DNA from: an uncultured Roseibacillus sp.
GTDB lineage: Bacteria > Verrucomicrobiota > Verrucomicrobiia > Verrucomicrobiales > Akkermansiaceae
Reading direction: 5' to 3'
Length of the DNA: 53,070 nt
NCBI GenBank assembly: GCA_937949965.1
Contig: CALFBF010000063.1
Location: 1-53,070, forward strand
This document shows, piece after piece, positions 33,141 through 42,220 of the stretch (position 1 is the first letter of the stretch; each line of letters starts with the position of its first letter). The translations under genes and the position numbers were made by a program. Below the pieces are notes generated by a model, which saw only the letters and a list, made by a program, of their open reading frames with translations, was not told where the DNA came from and did no database searches.

Positions 33141-34187
33141 ATGGCAGCAAAAATTTATACAGAAAAAGACGCGAATCTCTCATCCGTTAAGGACAAGAAA
33201 CTCGCTGTTATTGGTTTCGGTTCTCAAGGGCACGCACATGCTCTCAATCTGAAAGACAGTGGTTGCGAGGTCATCATCGGTCTCTATCCCGGTTCTAAGT
33301 CTCGTGAAGTAGCTGAAAAACTCGGCTTCCAAGTCATGGACACCGGCGAAGCAGTCGCTGCCGCCGAAGTCATCATGGTCGCCGTGCCAGACACTGTCAT
33401 CCCAGCCGTTTATGAGAAGGACATCGCTCCTAATCTCGCGGAAGGTAAGTGCCTCCTCTTCTCACACGGTTTCGCCGTGCACTTCGAGACCATTAAAGCC
33501 CCGGAGAACGTCGACGTCATCATGGTCGCTCCTAAAGGCCCTGGTCACACTGTCCGGAGCCAGTTTGTTGAGAAAAAGGGAGTTCCTACTCTCATCGCCA
33601 TCCACACCGACTTCACTGGTAAGGCTCACGAAATCGCGCTTGGCTGGGCTCAAGGCATCGGCGGCACCCGAGCGGGCGTCTTCGAGACAAACTTCCGTGA
33701 AGAAACCGTCACTGACCTCTTTGGTGAACAAGTCGTCCTCTGCGGAGGAGCGAGCGCGCTCGTCAAGGCCGGTTTCGAAACTCTCGTGGAAGCTGGTTAC
33801 CAGCCCGAGATGGCTTACTTCGAATGTTTACACGAGCTTAAGCTCATCGTTGACCTCATGGTCGAAAGCGGTATCGCCGGCATGCGTTTCTCCATCTCCG
33901 AAACGGCGGAATATGGTGACGTCACGGTTGGTCCTAAGATTATCGACGACTCTGTTAAACAGCGCATGGCCGAGCAACTCAAGGTCATCGAAGCTGGCGA
34001 ATTTGCCAAAGAGTGGACTGAGGAGTATAATAACAAGTGTGAAAACTTTAACGCAATCCGCGCTACTGAAGCCAAGCATCCTATCGAGGAAGTTGGCGGC
34101 CAGTTGCGCAGCATGATGACCTGGTTGGGCGACAAGAAAGTTGGCGAAGGCCAAAGCCAAGCCAGTTACGTTTCTGGATCTAAGTAA
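33141..34187 (+). CDS. ilvC: Ketol-acid reductoisomerase (class I)
   Basis: 348 residues from ATG 33141; an upstream in-frame start would add 21 non-conserved residues. NAD(P)H-dependent second step of valine, leucine and isoleucine synthesis. [22 protein letters not shown] is the Rossmann loop, [12 protein letters not shown] and the C-terminal knotted domain ([30 protein letters not shown]) are class I marks. The gene has a 158-bp leader with small inverted repeats, including AAAATTGTTAATTTT at 33061. A strong terminator follows. Confidence 0.95.
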   Translation: MAAKIYTEKDANLSSVKDKKLAVIGFGSQGHAHALNLKDSGCEVIIGLYPGSKSREVAEKLGFQVMDTGEAVAAAEVIMVAVPDTVIPAVYEKDIAPNLAEGKCLLFSHGFAVHFETIKAPENVDVIMVAPKGPGHTVRSQFVEKKGVPTLIAIHTDFTGKAHEIALGWAQGIGGTRAGVFETNFREETVTDLFGEQVVLCGGASALVKAGFETLVEAGYQPEMAYFECLHELKLIVDLMVESGIAGMRFSISETAEYGDVTVGPKIIDDSVKQRMAEQLKVIEAGEFAKEWTEEYNNKCENFNAIRATEAKHPIEEVGGQLRSMMTWLGDKKVGEGQSQASYVSGSK

Positions 34188-34248
34188 AGAGCAACAACGG
34201 CATTTACAAAGTTTGGGAAGTTCGGTGGGGACCGAGCTTTCCAATTCG

Positions 34249-34285
34249 AAGCCGCGCGGTGGGGGCCGCGCGGCTTTACTTTTTT
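34249..34285 (+). terminator. Strong intrinsic terminator after ilvC
   Basis: AAGCCGCGCGG (34249-34259), a 6-base G-rich loop and CCGCGCGGCTT (34266-34276) are followed by ACTTTTTTC. The eleven-base GC-rich perfect stem and the T-tract are textbook. Confidence 0.92.
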
Positions 34286-34414
34286 CGTCACCTACCGCGA
34301 ATTTTCCCGAAAACTTCTCCTCAAGTTGGCGTATGGGAAGGATTACCTTGAGCTGTCCCCAGATTGGTCCAAACTCAGCGCCAAGTTTTCTATTAAAACC
34401 ACAATACATACAAC

Positions 34415-35944
34415 ATGTCTGAAGACGGAAATATTAATGCACGGCGGCTGCTCATTGCAGGGTTCTTAGCTCTGGTAGCAGCAGGAATCGGATTTGCGGT
34501 CAGGGGAGGACTTCTAGTCACCTGGTCCGGTAAATATGGTTTCACCTTTACGGAATTGGGACAAATCACAGGCGGAGGTCTCCTCGGCTTCGGAATCGTA
34601 ATTCTCCTCACTGGCCTCATCATCGATGCTGTTGGTTATAAGAAACTGCTCCTCATCGCTTTCGTTTGTCACGTGATCTCTGCAGTAATGCTCTTTTTCG
34701 CCACTCCCGTCTTCAACTCCGCCGGTAAGGACGCTACCTATCAAATCCTCTTTTGGTCCTCCTTCATCTTCGCAGTCGGTAACGGCATTTGCGAAGGGGT
34801 TATTAACCCGCTCATCTCAGATCTGTATCCCAAGCAAAAGACTCACTACCTCAACCTCCTACACGCGGGATGGCCTGGTGGACTGGTCTTAGGTGGTCTC
34901 ATCGCTCTCTTCATCGGTAAAGGTGTTGCATGGGAGATTCTCCTCGCTCTCTACCTCGTCCCTGCCGTCATCTATGGTTACTACGCACTCGTGGAGAAGT
35001 TCCCCAAAACGGCTGCTCAGTCGGGAACCATTTCTTATGGCGGTATGTTTAAGAACTGCCTCGTGCCTTTCTTCATCTTCCTCGTCATCGTCCACGCTAT
35101 GGTCGGTTATGTCGAACTCGGAACCGATAGCTGGATTGCCAAAATCACCGGCAGTATCTTGGACAGCGAGGCCAAGGGAGTCATGCTCTTCATCTACGCG
35201 TCCACCCTCATGTTCGTTCTTCGCTTCTTTGCGGGACCGATTGTGCACCGCATCTCTTCCCTCGGTCTCCTCCTCATCAGTGCCGTGCTCGGTGCGCTCG
35301 GTCTCCTTCTCATTGGTAGCTCCAGCGGTGCTTTCATGATGATTCTCGCCGTCACTGTTTACAGTCTCGGTAAGACCTTCCTCTGGCCCACCATGCTCGG
35401 TGTTGTCGGTGAGCGCTTCCCAGCATCTGCAACCCTCGCGATGTCCATTCTCGGATTCGCCGGCATGACCTCTGCCGGATTGTTAGGTGGACCTGGCATT
35501 GGCTATAAGCAAGACCGTTTCGCTTCTGAAGCCCTGTCTGAGAAAGCTCCCGAAACTTACGAGCGCGTGAAAGCTGATGGCGAAAATGGATTCCTATTCT
35601 TCAAGCCCATCACTGGACTCAACGGACAAAAGGTCGCCGCCGTCCTCGACTACGAGAAGGCTATCGGCACCGATAAGAAAATCGCACAAGAGAACGGCAC
35701 TTGGGACAGTGACCAGTTCAAGCAACTCCGCGAGCTCGACTCTTGGTGGGACGAGAACAAGGCCTTCCAAGAAGCGGACGCAACTCCCGTAGCCGAAGCC
35801 GGTCTCGTGGGCAGCCGTTCCGCGATCAAGGTCACCGCCCTCATCCCCGCCACCATGGCGGTGTGCTTCTTGCTCATGATCTTAGGCTTCAAGGCCAAGG
35901 GAGGTTACAAGCAGGTTGAGCTCGACGAAGAACCCGCGGCCTAA
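34415..35944 (+). CDS. Major facilitator superfamily transporter (sugar:cation-like)
   Basis: 509 residues with twelve predicted membrane segments across two halves. The N-terminal half has LLIAGFLALVAAGIGFAVRGG and helix-2/3 loop GGLLGFGIVILLTGLIID. The central part is LLHAGWPGGLVLGGL. A large hydrophilic insert (about residues 370-460) separates the eleventh and last helices, which is unusual for MFS. The pattern resembles the MFS sugar transporters common in this phylum; substrate unknown. It follows the ilvC terminator and has its own terminator. Confidence 0.8.
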   Translation: MSEDGNINARRLLIAGFLALVAAGIGFAVRGGLLVTWSGKYGFTFTELGQITGGGLLGFGIVILLTGLIIDAVGYKKLLLIAFVCHVISAVMLFFATPVFNSAGKDATYQILFWSSFIFAVGNGICEGVINPLISDLYPKQKTHYLNLLHAGWPGGLVLGGLIALFIGKGVAWEILLALYLVPAVIYGYYALVEKFPKTAAQSGTISYGGMFKNCLVPFFIFLVIVHAMVGYVELGTDSWIAKITGSILDSEAKGVMLFIYASTLMFVLRFFAGPIVHRISSLGLLLISAVLGALGLLLIGSSSGAFMMILAVTVYSLGKTFLWPTMLGVVGERFPASATLAMSILGFAGMTSAGLLGGPGIGYKQDRFASEALSEKAPETYERVKADGENGFLFFKPITGLNGQKVAAVLDYEKAIGTDKKIAQENGTWDSDQFKQLRELDSWWDENKAFQEADATPVAEAGLVGSRSAIKVTALIPATMAVCFLLMILGFKAKGGYKQVELDEEPAA

Positions 35945-35972
35945 GCCCGTTCTTCCCTTTCTTCTTTAAAAT

Positions 35973-36004
35973 GAAGCCCACTCCTCACCGAGCGGGCTTT
36001 TTTC
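35973..36004 (+). terminator. Intrinsic terminator after the MFS gene
   Basis: AAGCCC (35974-35979) and GGGCTT (35994-35999), with an inner CT/AG pairing, are followed by a run of Ts. This supports starting mazG downstream at 36055 rather than at 35971. Confidence 0.75.
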
Positions 36005-36054
36005 ATTCCCTCTTCACCATTGCGGTTGTGAAAGAATCCGCTATCACAAGCCCC

Positions 36055-36882
36055 ATGACCGACGAGGAGATGATCAACTGCCAGGCCCCAGACCACCAAG
36101 TGGCGCGCCTGCGTGCCATTATGCATCGTCTCCGTGCTCCCGGCGGTTGTCCTTGGGATGCCGAGCAGACCCACGAATCCCTCCTCTCCAACCTCCTCGA
36201 AGAAGCCTACGAAGTCGTCGCCGCCATCCGATCGCAAGACTCTGAAAACCTCCAAGAAGAACTTGGCGATCTCCTTCTCCAAGTCGTCTTCCATTCCGAA
36301 CTCGCTGAGGAGAACAAGACCTTCGACTTCGACGAGGTCGCACGCGGTATTTCCGAGAAACTCATCCGCCGCCATCCGCACGTCTTCGGCGACAGCACAG
36401 CCAATGACTCCGGCGCCGTCCTCAAGCAATGGGACGAAATTAAAAAAGCCGAGAAAGGCGAAGAGGAGACTCCCTATCTCCACGGCGTTGGTCACGGCCT
36501 CCCCGCAACCCTACGCGGTTACAAGCTTCAGAAAAAAGCAGCCAAAGTCGGCTTCGACTGGGCTGACACCCACGGGATCGTTGGAAAAATCGAAGAAGAA
36601 CTCGGCGAGGTCAAAGAAGAGCTCGCCCGCCTCAAAAAAGGGGAAAAAGCCCACCGCGCCCTCGAACAAGAGATCGGCGACCTTCTCTTCGTGACTGTTA
36701 ATCTCGCTCGCAAGCTCAAGCTCGACCCCGAACTCGCCCTCGAAGGCACCAACGTCAAATTCGAAACCCGCTTCGCCTACCTCGAAGAAAAGCTGAAACA
36801 AAAGGGAATCACCCTCGACCAAGCCACCGTCGAAGAAATGAACCAGCTCTGGGACGAAGCCAAAACCGCCTGCTCGATCTAA
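36055..36882 (+). CDS. mazG: Nucleoside triphosphate pyrophosphohydrolase MazG
   Basis: 275 residues from ATG 36055; the start at 35971 would run through the MFS terminator. Hydrolyses (d)NTPs to NMPs. Two MazG domains are present: the first carries GGCPWDAEQTHESLLSNLLEEAYE and EELGDLLLQVVFHSELAEE, the second IEEELGEVKEELA and EQEIGDLLFVTVNLARKL, with the metal-binding E..ED/D pattern. The conserved bridge KQWDEIKKAEK is visible. It ends 6 bp before the convergent fic gene. Confidence 0.95.
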   Translation: MTDEEMINCQAPDHQVARLRAIMHRLRAPGGCPWDAEQTHESLLSNLLEEAYEVVAAIRSQDSENLQEELGDLLLQVVFHSELAEENKTFDFDEVARGISEKLIRRHPHVFGDSTANDSGAVLKQWDEIKKAEKGEEETPYLHGVGHGLPATLRGYKLQKKAAKVGFDWADTHGIVGKIEEELGEVKEELARLKKGEKAHRALEQEIGDLLFVTVNLARKLKLDPELALEGTNVKFETRFAYLEEKLKQKGITLDQATVEEMNQLWDEAKTACSI

Positions 36883-36888
36883 GGCCCT

Positions 36889-37779
36889 CTATCCCCGGTC
36901 AAAGCGCTCGACTCCAATTTTCCAAACCCCTTTTTCCCAGAAAGCTTCAATGGTTTGCCGTTTGGCTTTGTTCAGGAGATTCGAGTGGGACAAACCAGCG
37001 TCCTTAGCATGTTGTGACAGCGTGACGATGGTTTTCCCTTCGAGGTAAGCAAGTCTCTTATGATAGGAGCTGCAGAGAGCTTGTCCGACAATGCTCTCCA
37101 TGATCGTGGTGTCACCCTTGGCATCAAAGCTGGCGAAAGCATCATAGTAGATGCTTCGGTCAATAAACTTGATATTGATGGGCACATGGCCAGCTCTGAT
37201 GAGAAGACAATTATTCAGAACCCTTCCAATACGGCCATTCCCATCGACGAAAGGGTGAATATTTTCGAAAGTCAGATGAAAACGAGCGAGCCGCTTCATA
37301 ATGTGCTCCTGGCCCGACGCGTGATAGGTAATCAACGCTTCTTGTAGCAACCTCAAGACATCGTTTGGATCGGCCGCAATATGGCTCCCAACCCGAACCC
37401 ACTCTGTAAGACTGCGAAAACGTCCTGCGATCTCGTCTCGTATATTACTCATGAGCATCTTATGTAGGAGCAAAATCCCATCGATCGTAAGCTCTTCTCT
37501 ACTCGCTTTTTTTTCGAGGTATTCAACAACTCGCGCCAAATTCTTTGCCTCAAAAAGTTCTCGCTCAGATATAAAACGGTCCAGATTGATTTGACGCAAG
37601 ATCTTGTCTGTCTCCTCTAGAGTGAGGGTGCTATTTTCGATCGCATTAGAGTTGTAGACTTGCTCCGAAACTTCCGATTCGTAGAGGACTTGCAGTAATG
37701 ATTCTTTCCCCAGTTTAGCCTTCAAATAACGTTTCTGAAGTGCTCCGATCCGTTTGTAGATCTGGGGGACATTACTCAT
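36889..37779 (-). CDS. Fic-domain AMP-transferase-like protein (self-inhibited, N-terminal helix class)
   Basis: 296 residues. The Fic motif HPFVDGNGRIGR at 175-186 is perfect, with the catalytic His and the anion-binding loop. The inhibitory-helix motif S/TxxxEG/N appears as S44-N-A-I-E48-N49 upstream, so this is a class II Fic protein: the Glu would block ATP positioning. The C-terminal part has a helix-turn-helix-like segment (LSQHAKDAGLSHSNLLNKA), compatible with DNA binding. Target unknown. The next 5' region (37780-38180) is non-coding and contains repeat copy D, as if the locus were acquired as an accessory unit. Confidence 0.93.
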   Translation of the reverse strand: MSNVPQIYKRIGALQKRYLKAKLGKESLLQVLYESEVSEQVYNSNAIENSTLTLEETDKILRQINLDRFISERELFEAKNLARVVEYLEKKASREELTIDGILLLHKMLMSNIRDEIAGRFRSLTEWVRVGSHIAADPNDVLRLLQEALITYHASGQEHIMKRLARFHLTFENIHPFVDGNGRIGRVLNNCLLIRAGHVPINIKFIDRSIYYDAFASFDAKGDTTIMESIVGQALCSSYHKRLAYLEGKTIVTLSQHAKDAGLSHSNLLNKAKRQTIEAFWEKGVWKIGVERFDRG

Positions 37780-37900
37780 TCAGCCTTAAAATAGTCATTT
37801 TTTCACGGAAAAAAAGTCAATACCGTGAAAAAATGGCCAAATTTATCATTCATTCACGATAATAACTTGGAATTCAAAATATCGTCCTTTTTCACACTCG

Positions 37901-38067
37901 AAGAGAGCCTCCAGTAACCTGCTTTCGGGGAAAAAATGATTCCAAACTTTCTCAAATCGAGGCGGTTTGAAAGCCTGTTAAAAGAGTTCACCAGGCTTCG
38001 AACCCACAAAGAGCTGAGGAAATTGGGGCACATTTTATTGGTATGAATTATCGGAGGCGCCCCGAAG
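37901..38067. repeat. Dispersed inverted-repeat element, copy D (about 167 bp)
   Basis: The best-preserved long copy. Left end GAGCCTCCAGTAACCTGC, core TCAAATCGAGGCGGTTTGAA, a GTTCACCAG segment, AACCCACAAAGAGCTGAGG, and right end AATTATCGGAGGCGCCCC. It lies in the 400-bp gene-poor interval between the fic start and the HPF-like gene; the rest of that interval (37780-37900, 38068-38180) shows no gene. Confidence 0.75.
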
Positions 38068-38180
38068 TTATTAAAAGAGAAGGTGACCCTGACTTAGGCA
38101 ATCCGTTTGAGAGCACCAGCTGAACGACTTCGCTATCAATCCCAAGCTGGCACGGAATGTGTTTAGAGAAGAGTGAGGTT

Positions 38181-38486
38181 ATGAAAACGACTATCAATTG
38201 CACGAAGCATCTCGACAGCGAGCACACTAGGGTCTGGGATTCTACACGAGAGCTTATCGACCGTAAGCACAAGCACCTCCGCAGTGTTCATCCTGATCTC
38301 TTCAAGGCGGAACTGCACTTACGAGCCATTCATCGGCAAACCGAGGTTCATCTCCTCGTCCATGATAGCCGTCATCGTTTGATTGAGTCTCATGCGACGA
38401 CCGATAATCTCGATAAATCAATCACGCTCGCTTTCAAAAGAGCCGAGGCACAGCTCTCGAAGCCGAAACATCTTCAAAATCACTAA
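38181..38486 (+). CDS. Small HPF/RaiA-like ribosome-associated protein
   Basis: 101 residues from ATG 38181. The beta-alpha-beta-beta-beta-alpha pattern of the S30AE domain is visible. MKTTINCTKHLDSEHTRVWD leads into a helix, AELHLRAIHRQTEVHLLVHD forms two strands, and DNLDKSITLAFKRAEAQLSK is the closing helix with the usual 'D.Y.AID.A..KLE.QL.K' pattern. Members bind 30S and cause ribosome hibernation. The sequence is diverged and lacks a C-terminal dimerisation extension. It is convergent with mgtE, 18 bp away. Confidence 0.7.
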   Translation: MKTTINCTKHLDSEHTRVWDSTRELIDRKHKHLRSVHPDLFKAELHLRAIHRQTEVHLLVHDSRHRLIESHATTDNLDKSITLAFKRAEAQLSKPKHLQNH

Positions 38487-38503
38487 AGAAAAAGAGGAGC
38501 GAT

Positions 38504-39877
38504 CTACACTCCTAAGAATAAGCGTGCGGTGGTGAAATAAATCATCATCCCCGAAACATCAACAATAGTGGTAATGGCAGGGGCGGCGATGACGGCGGGG
38601 TCCAGCTTGATGGCGCGCGCGCCAATCGGTAACAACGCGCCAATGAGGGTGGAAGCTACTACTTGAATGGTCAGGGCAGAAGACACTGCTAGGGTGAAGT
38701 GGGGGAGGTTAAGACCGACCATCGAATCCGGTAACAGAAGAGGTAGCAAAAGAAGGCAAGTAGCCGCCAAGGAAAGACCGAGGATAAGGCCCTGTAGCAT
38801 CCCGAGGCGAAGCTCCTTCCAAGCGACTTGCCAGGAGTCCTTGGCTTCTAACTCACCCAACGACATCGCGCGGATAACCATCGTGGCAGCCTGTCCTCCG
38901 GTGTTACCACCGGTCGCAATCACCATCGGCAGGAAGAGGGCGAGTAAGAAAATAGAGTTCAAGACGGGCTCGAATTGGATCATCACATAACCCGAGGCAA
39001 TCGCCAAAAATCCTAATACTAACAGCCATCCCACGCGTCGGCGGAGATGAACAAGAATGCGGGTGCGGAGATAGCTTTCCTCGGACTGTTCACCAGCAAT
39101 ACCAGCCTGCTTCTCCATATCCTCCGTCGACTCCTCTTCCAGAATCTCCATAGCATCATCATAGGTGATGGCGCCGAGGAGGCGGTTGCTCTCATCTACT
39201 ACGGGGAGTGCTAACAGATCATACTTCCGCACCATGGTCGCCGCTTCCTCCTGATCTGCAGTCGCGAGAATGGTCTCTTTGACATCGAGCATGATGTCAC
39301 GCACGGGGGTGTCCCGCGACGCAAAGGCAAGATCCCGCAAACGGACAAAACCAATGGGACGTTCGCGCTCGTCGACGACGAAGATACGCGAGAGCGTTTC
39401 GGCAGAGTCTTGCAAATTTCGCAGCTCATCGAGAGCCGCTTTAACGGTCAAAGTCTCGGTTACCCGGCCGATACTAGTGGTCATGCGCCCGCCCGCAGTC
39501 TCCTCATCGTATTTGAGGAGGGTTTCGGTCAGCTCCTTCTCTTCAGTCGAGAGCAGTTCGAGGAGACTATCTTGAGTTTCCTCAGAAACATCCTGCAAGA
39601 CATCCACGCGGTCATCATCGGTGAGTGCGCTGAGTAGTTCCCGCTGCTGAGCAGGCTTGTAACGGTTAATCGCCTCTTCTCGTAGCGAATCGGGGAGTTC
39701 TGCTAAAATATCAGAGAATGTGGTGGGCGAGAGAGTCTGCACCATGAAGTCCCGATCCTCATCATCATCTAACTCGGCATAAAAATTCGCCAAATCGGCA
39801 TAATGCAACTCCTCGGCGAGAGCGAGGATCGCGGAGCCATCGCGGGACTCTAAAGCAGGCGCAAGACGATCAGGCAC
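38504..39877 (-). CDS. mgtE: Magnesium transporter MgtE
   Basis: 457 residues. The N-terminal helical MgtE_N domain (ALEHYADLANFYAEL-like, 'LSPTTFSDILAELPD') is followed by two CBS domains (GRMTTSIGRVT; PVRDIMLDV) and five membrane helices at about residues 290-457. The conserved transmembrane motif TGGNTGGQAATMVIRAMSLGE is clear. Length and order match the Thermus-type Mg2+-gated channel. It is convergent with the HPF-like gene. Confidence 0.95.
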   Translation of the reverse strand: MPDRLAPALESRDGSAILALAEELHYADLANFYAELDDDEDRDFMVQTLSPTTFSDILAELPDSLREEAINRYKPAQQRELLSALTDDDRVDVLQDVSEETQDSLLELLSTEEKELTETLLKYDEETAGGRMTTSIGRVTETLTVKAALDELRNLQDSAETLSRIFVVDERERPIGFVRLRDLAFASRDTPVRDIMLDVKETILATADQEEAATMVRKYDLLALPVVDESNRLLGAITYDDAMEILEEESTEDMEKQAGIAGEQSEESYLRTRILVHLRRRVGWLLVLGFLAIASGYVMIQFEPVLNSIFLLALFLPMVIATGGNTGGQAATMVIRAMSLGELEAKDSWQVAWKELRLGMLQGLILGLSLAATCLLLLPLLLPDSMVGLNLPHFTLAVSSALTIQVVASTLIGALLPIGARAIKLDPAVIAAPAITTIVDVSGMMIYFTTARLFLGV

Positions 39878-39926
39878 GAGGGGAGAAAAACACGCTCGGG
39901 GCCAAGGTGCAAGGTTCGGGCCACGC

Positions 39927-40703
39927 TTAAGAGCAAGCAGCGTCTCTTTGCCAGATCAAGGGAATCACCCGTTGGTCTGTGAAGTCAGGCCCGCTATCTA
40001 ACTGAGTGACTAATCGTTCATTCAAATGGGAAAACTTTCCTTTCGTTCGATAAGCCAGTTCGTCGACCGCATAGTGCAGTGCAATCGCTCGCCGAGGAGT
40101 GGAGCCAAAGTTGGGCGGATTGCCATGTACGGTATGCCAGCAAAAGAGGGCGGCATCACCGGGTTGCACTGGGGCGGGCTCAATTGCTTGGGGCTCTGGG
40201 GCCCAACCATCGGGAAGCTCAATCCAACGCCGTGACGCACTCTCCCGCGCCATCGTAATGGGCCCCATCCGAGGCACGATGACATCGAGCGGAACCCACG
40301 CCGTGACCATCAAGCGCGCTCGGCAGGTCTTCCAGCGACTACGCTCGGTATGCCAATGATAATCCACAGGGCGAGGACGCGAGACCGGGGCTTCCCAAAG
40401 CAACTGATCAAACCACAGGCGTAGCTCATCGGCTTCGGTTGCCTCTGCAATCATTGCCAACAGTCGAGGCGAACGGCTCAGGGCTGCTAGTTCACTGCGA
40501 AAGTGAGTGCTATAAGGGCTTTTCCAAGAACGGCACTGCCGCGCACGCGGAGCTGGCCAGTCAAAGGCAGGCGCACAATCAGCACGACCAGCCATGAACT
40601 CATCTTGGCCATAGCGAGCAGCCTTCAACTCGGATTCCGTGAAGACACCTTTCAAAAACTGAAAGCCGTCCTGCAAGAAAGGACTGGATGCAGTGGTTAG
40701 CAA
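39927..40703 (-). CDS. Phytanoyl-CoA dioxygenase (PhyH)-like Fe(II)/2-oxoglutarate oxygenase
   Basis: 258 residues. The double-stranded beta-helix is indicated by the H-x-E pair in YHWHTERSRW (first iron ligands, with Glu in place of the more usual Asp) and a distal HTVHGNPPNFG with a downstream Arg (RRAIALHYAVDE). WVPLDVIVPRMGPITMARES supplies the middle strands. Substrate unknown. Family members hydroxylate fatty acyl or small-molecule substrates. The gene starts upstream of an empty interval of about 380 bp. A Glu ligand would be unusual and could lower activity. Confidence 0.75.
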   Translation of the reverse strand: MLTTASSPFLQDGFQFLKGVFTESELKAARYGQDEFMAGRADCAPAFDWPAPRARQCRSWKSPYSTHFRSELAALSRSPRLLAMIAEATEADELRLWFDQLLWEAPVSRPRPVDYHWHTERSRWKTCRARLMVTAWVPLDVIVPRMGPITMARESASRRWIELPDGWAPEPQAIEPAPVQPGDAALFCWHTVHGNPPNFGSTPRRAIALHYAVDELAYRTKGKFSHLNERLVTQLDSGPDFTDQRVIPLIWQRDAACS

Positions 40704-40889
40704 GATAAGAGCCTTTAAAAGGATAAGCCCACCGGAGCAAGCCCCATCCTCTCTGCCAAACGGGGGACCAACTCAGGCCTCCCCAAGATTCCAGACCCCT
40801 GCCTTGAATCCTAGCTGCAATGACGAAAGGCTAAACGGGTGAACACTCTCTGACGCATCTTCGTGAATATTCGCCGTTATCCCTGGTGA

Positions 40890-41083
40890 GTAATAGGCGT
40901 TCTTTTGCTAACGATAGGGAGCATCATCCTCGTGCTCGTCCCTCCGCTGATGATCAAGCGCTTCTTGGACGCCGTCATTGCAGAGCAACGGTAAGATCTG
41001 ATCTAGACCACCGGAGGGCTCGTGGTAGGAGCAATCGCTCTTCGCCAAATGCCGATCACTGGACGCTCCATCCTCAATACCAC
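40890..41083 (+). pseudogene. Possible remnant of a membrane-protein gene
   Basis: A start-less plus frame reads VIGVLLLTIGSIILVLVPPL then IKRFLDAVIAEQR before a TAA at 40992. In the same frame, after a TAG at 41004, it continues GGLVVGAIALRQMPITG. The first block looks like a transmembrane helix and the second like another. Two in-frame stops and no start suggest a decayed gene. The rest of the interval 40704-40889 holds nothing clear. Confidence 0.25.
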
Positions 41084-42148
41084 CTACGCACGACGCGCTC
41101 TCACCGCTTCTGCGAGCTCGGCTAGGACAGTCTCCGTAGTCTCCCAGTTGATACAAGCATCGGTGACCGATTGCCCGTGAGTAAGCTGAGTCAAGTCACC
41201 ATCGCCAAGGCTCTGATTCCCCTCCACGAGATTGGACTCGATCATCACTGAGCTGATCGCAGAGGAACCGCCTGCAATCTGCGCTGCAAGTTCCTTCACA
41301 ACGAGAGGTTGATTACGGAAGTCTTTGCGAGAATTCCCATGCGAGCAGTCGACCATAAGGTGAGGAGGAAGATTCTGACCATTCAAGCAATCAACCGCTT
41401 CGGCGATACTATCAGCACCGTAGTTCGGGCCGTTAGATCCGCCGCGCAAGATAATATGGCAGCTATCATTCCCAGTAGTGGAAACAATGGCGGAAACTCC
41501 TTGCTTGGTCACCGAGAGAAAGTGATGAGAACCCGCAGAGGCACCAATGGCATCGAGAGCCAGCTGCACGGATCCGCCGGTGCCGTTCTTGAAGCCAACC
41601 GGCATGGAAAGTCCAGAAGCAAGCTCTCGATGAATCTGGCTCTCAGTGGTGCGGGCACCAATCGCTCCCCAAGCAATGAGGTCGGCGATGTATTGTGGGG
41701 AAATGGTATCGAGGAACTCAGTTCCTGCCGGAATGCCCATTTCCGCGAGATCTAACAAAAGCTTTCGCGCCACTCGTAAACCACGATTGATATCAAAAGA
41801 ACCATCGAGATGAGGATCATTAATGAGCCCCTTCCAGCCTACCGTGGTGCGTGGTTTTTCGAAGTAAACACGCATCACAATCTGCAGGTCAGCCGCATAC
41901 TGCTCGATGAGGGGCTGAAGCTTTTGACCATACTCGAGCGCCGCATCGGGATGGTGGATGGAGCAAGGCCCAATCACGACTAGGAGCCGATCGTCTTTGC
42001 CATGTAGAATGGCGGTAGCTTCCTCACGAGCACGGGAAACCAGCTGCGCGGCACCCTCGGTGATGGGGAGATAGTAGTTGAGAACGGCCGGCGAGATGAG
42101 GGGATTGGTCCCCTTGATCCGCAAGTCGTCAGTAGTAGGTTGGCTCAT
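41084..42148 (-). CDS. 3-deoxy-7-phosphoheptulonate synthase (class I DAHP synthase)
   Basis: 354 residues. First step of the shikimate pathway: phosphoenolpyruvate plus erythrose 4-phosphate. AroG-type marks are LLVVIGPCSIHHPDAALEY, MRVYFEKPRTTVGWKGLINDPHLDGSF, GIPAGTEFLDTISPQYIADLIAWGAIGARTTESQ in part, FKNGTGGSVQLAL and MVDCSHGNSRKDF. Which of AroF, AroG or AroH it corresponds to cannot be told. It is minus-strand, 72 bp downstream of the DUF3127 gene. Confidence 0.95.
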   Translation of the reverse strand: MSQPTTDDLRIKGTNPLISPAVLNYYLPITEGAAQLVSRAREEATAILHGKDDRLLVVIGPCSIHHPDAALEYGQKLQPLIEQYAADLQIVMRVYFEKPRTTVGWKGLINDPHLDGSFDINRGLRVARKLLLDLAEMGIPAGTEFLDTISPQYIADLIAWGAIGARTTESQIHRELASGLSMPVGFKNGTGGSVQLALDAIGASAGSHHFLSVTKQGVSAIVSTTGNDSCHIILRGGSNGPNYGADSIAEAVDCLNGQNLPPHLMVDCSHGNSRKDFRNQPLVVKELAAQIAGGSSAISSVMIESNLVEGNQSLGDGDLTQLTHGQSVTDACINWETTETVLAELAEAVRARRA

Positions 42149-42220
42149 GCCGCAGAGAGTTCAGGATGGAGTGAACAGAAACGAGGTTTTTGAGAAAAAA
42201 GAGACCAAATCTTTGAACCT

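Noticed and set aside
33412-34116. 234-codon frame in ilvC
   Set aside because: A shadow in another frame with Ser/Arg-rich low-information sequence; ilvC is unambiguous.
40886-41125. 79-codon Arg/Ser/His-rich frame
   Set aside because: Composition is that of a shifted reading of another frame; the hydrophobic frame is the likelier remnant.
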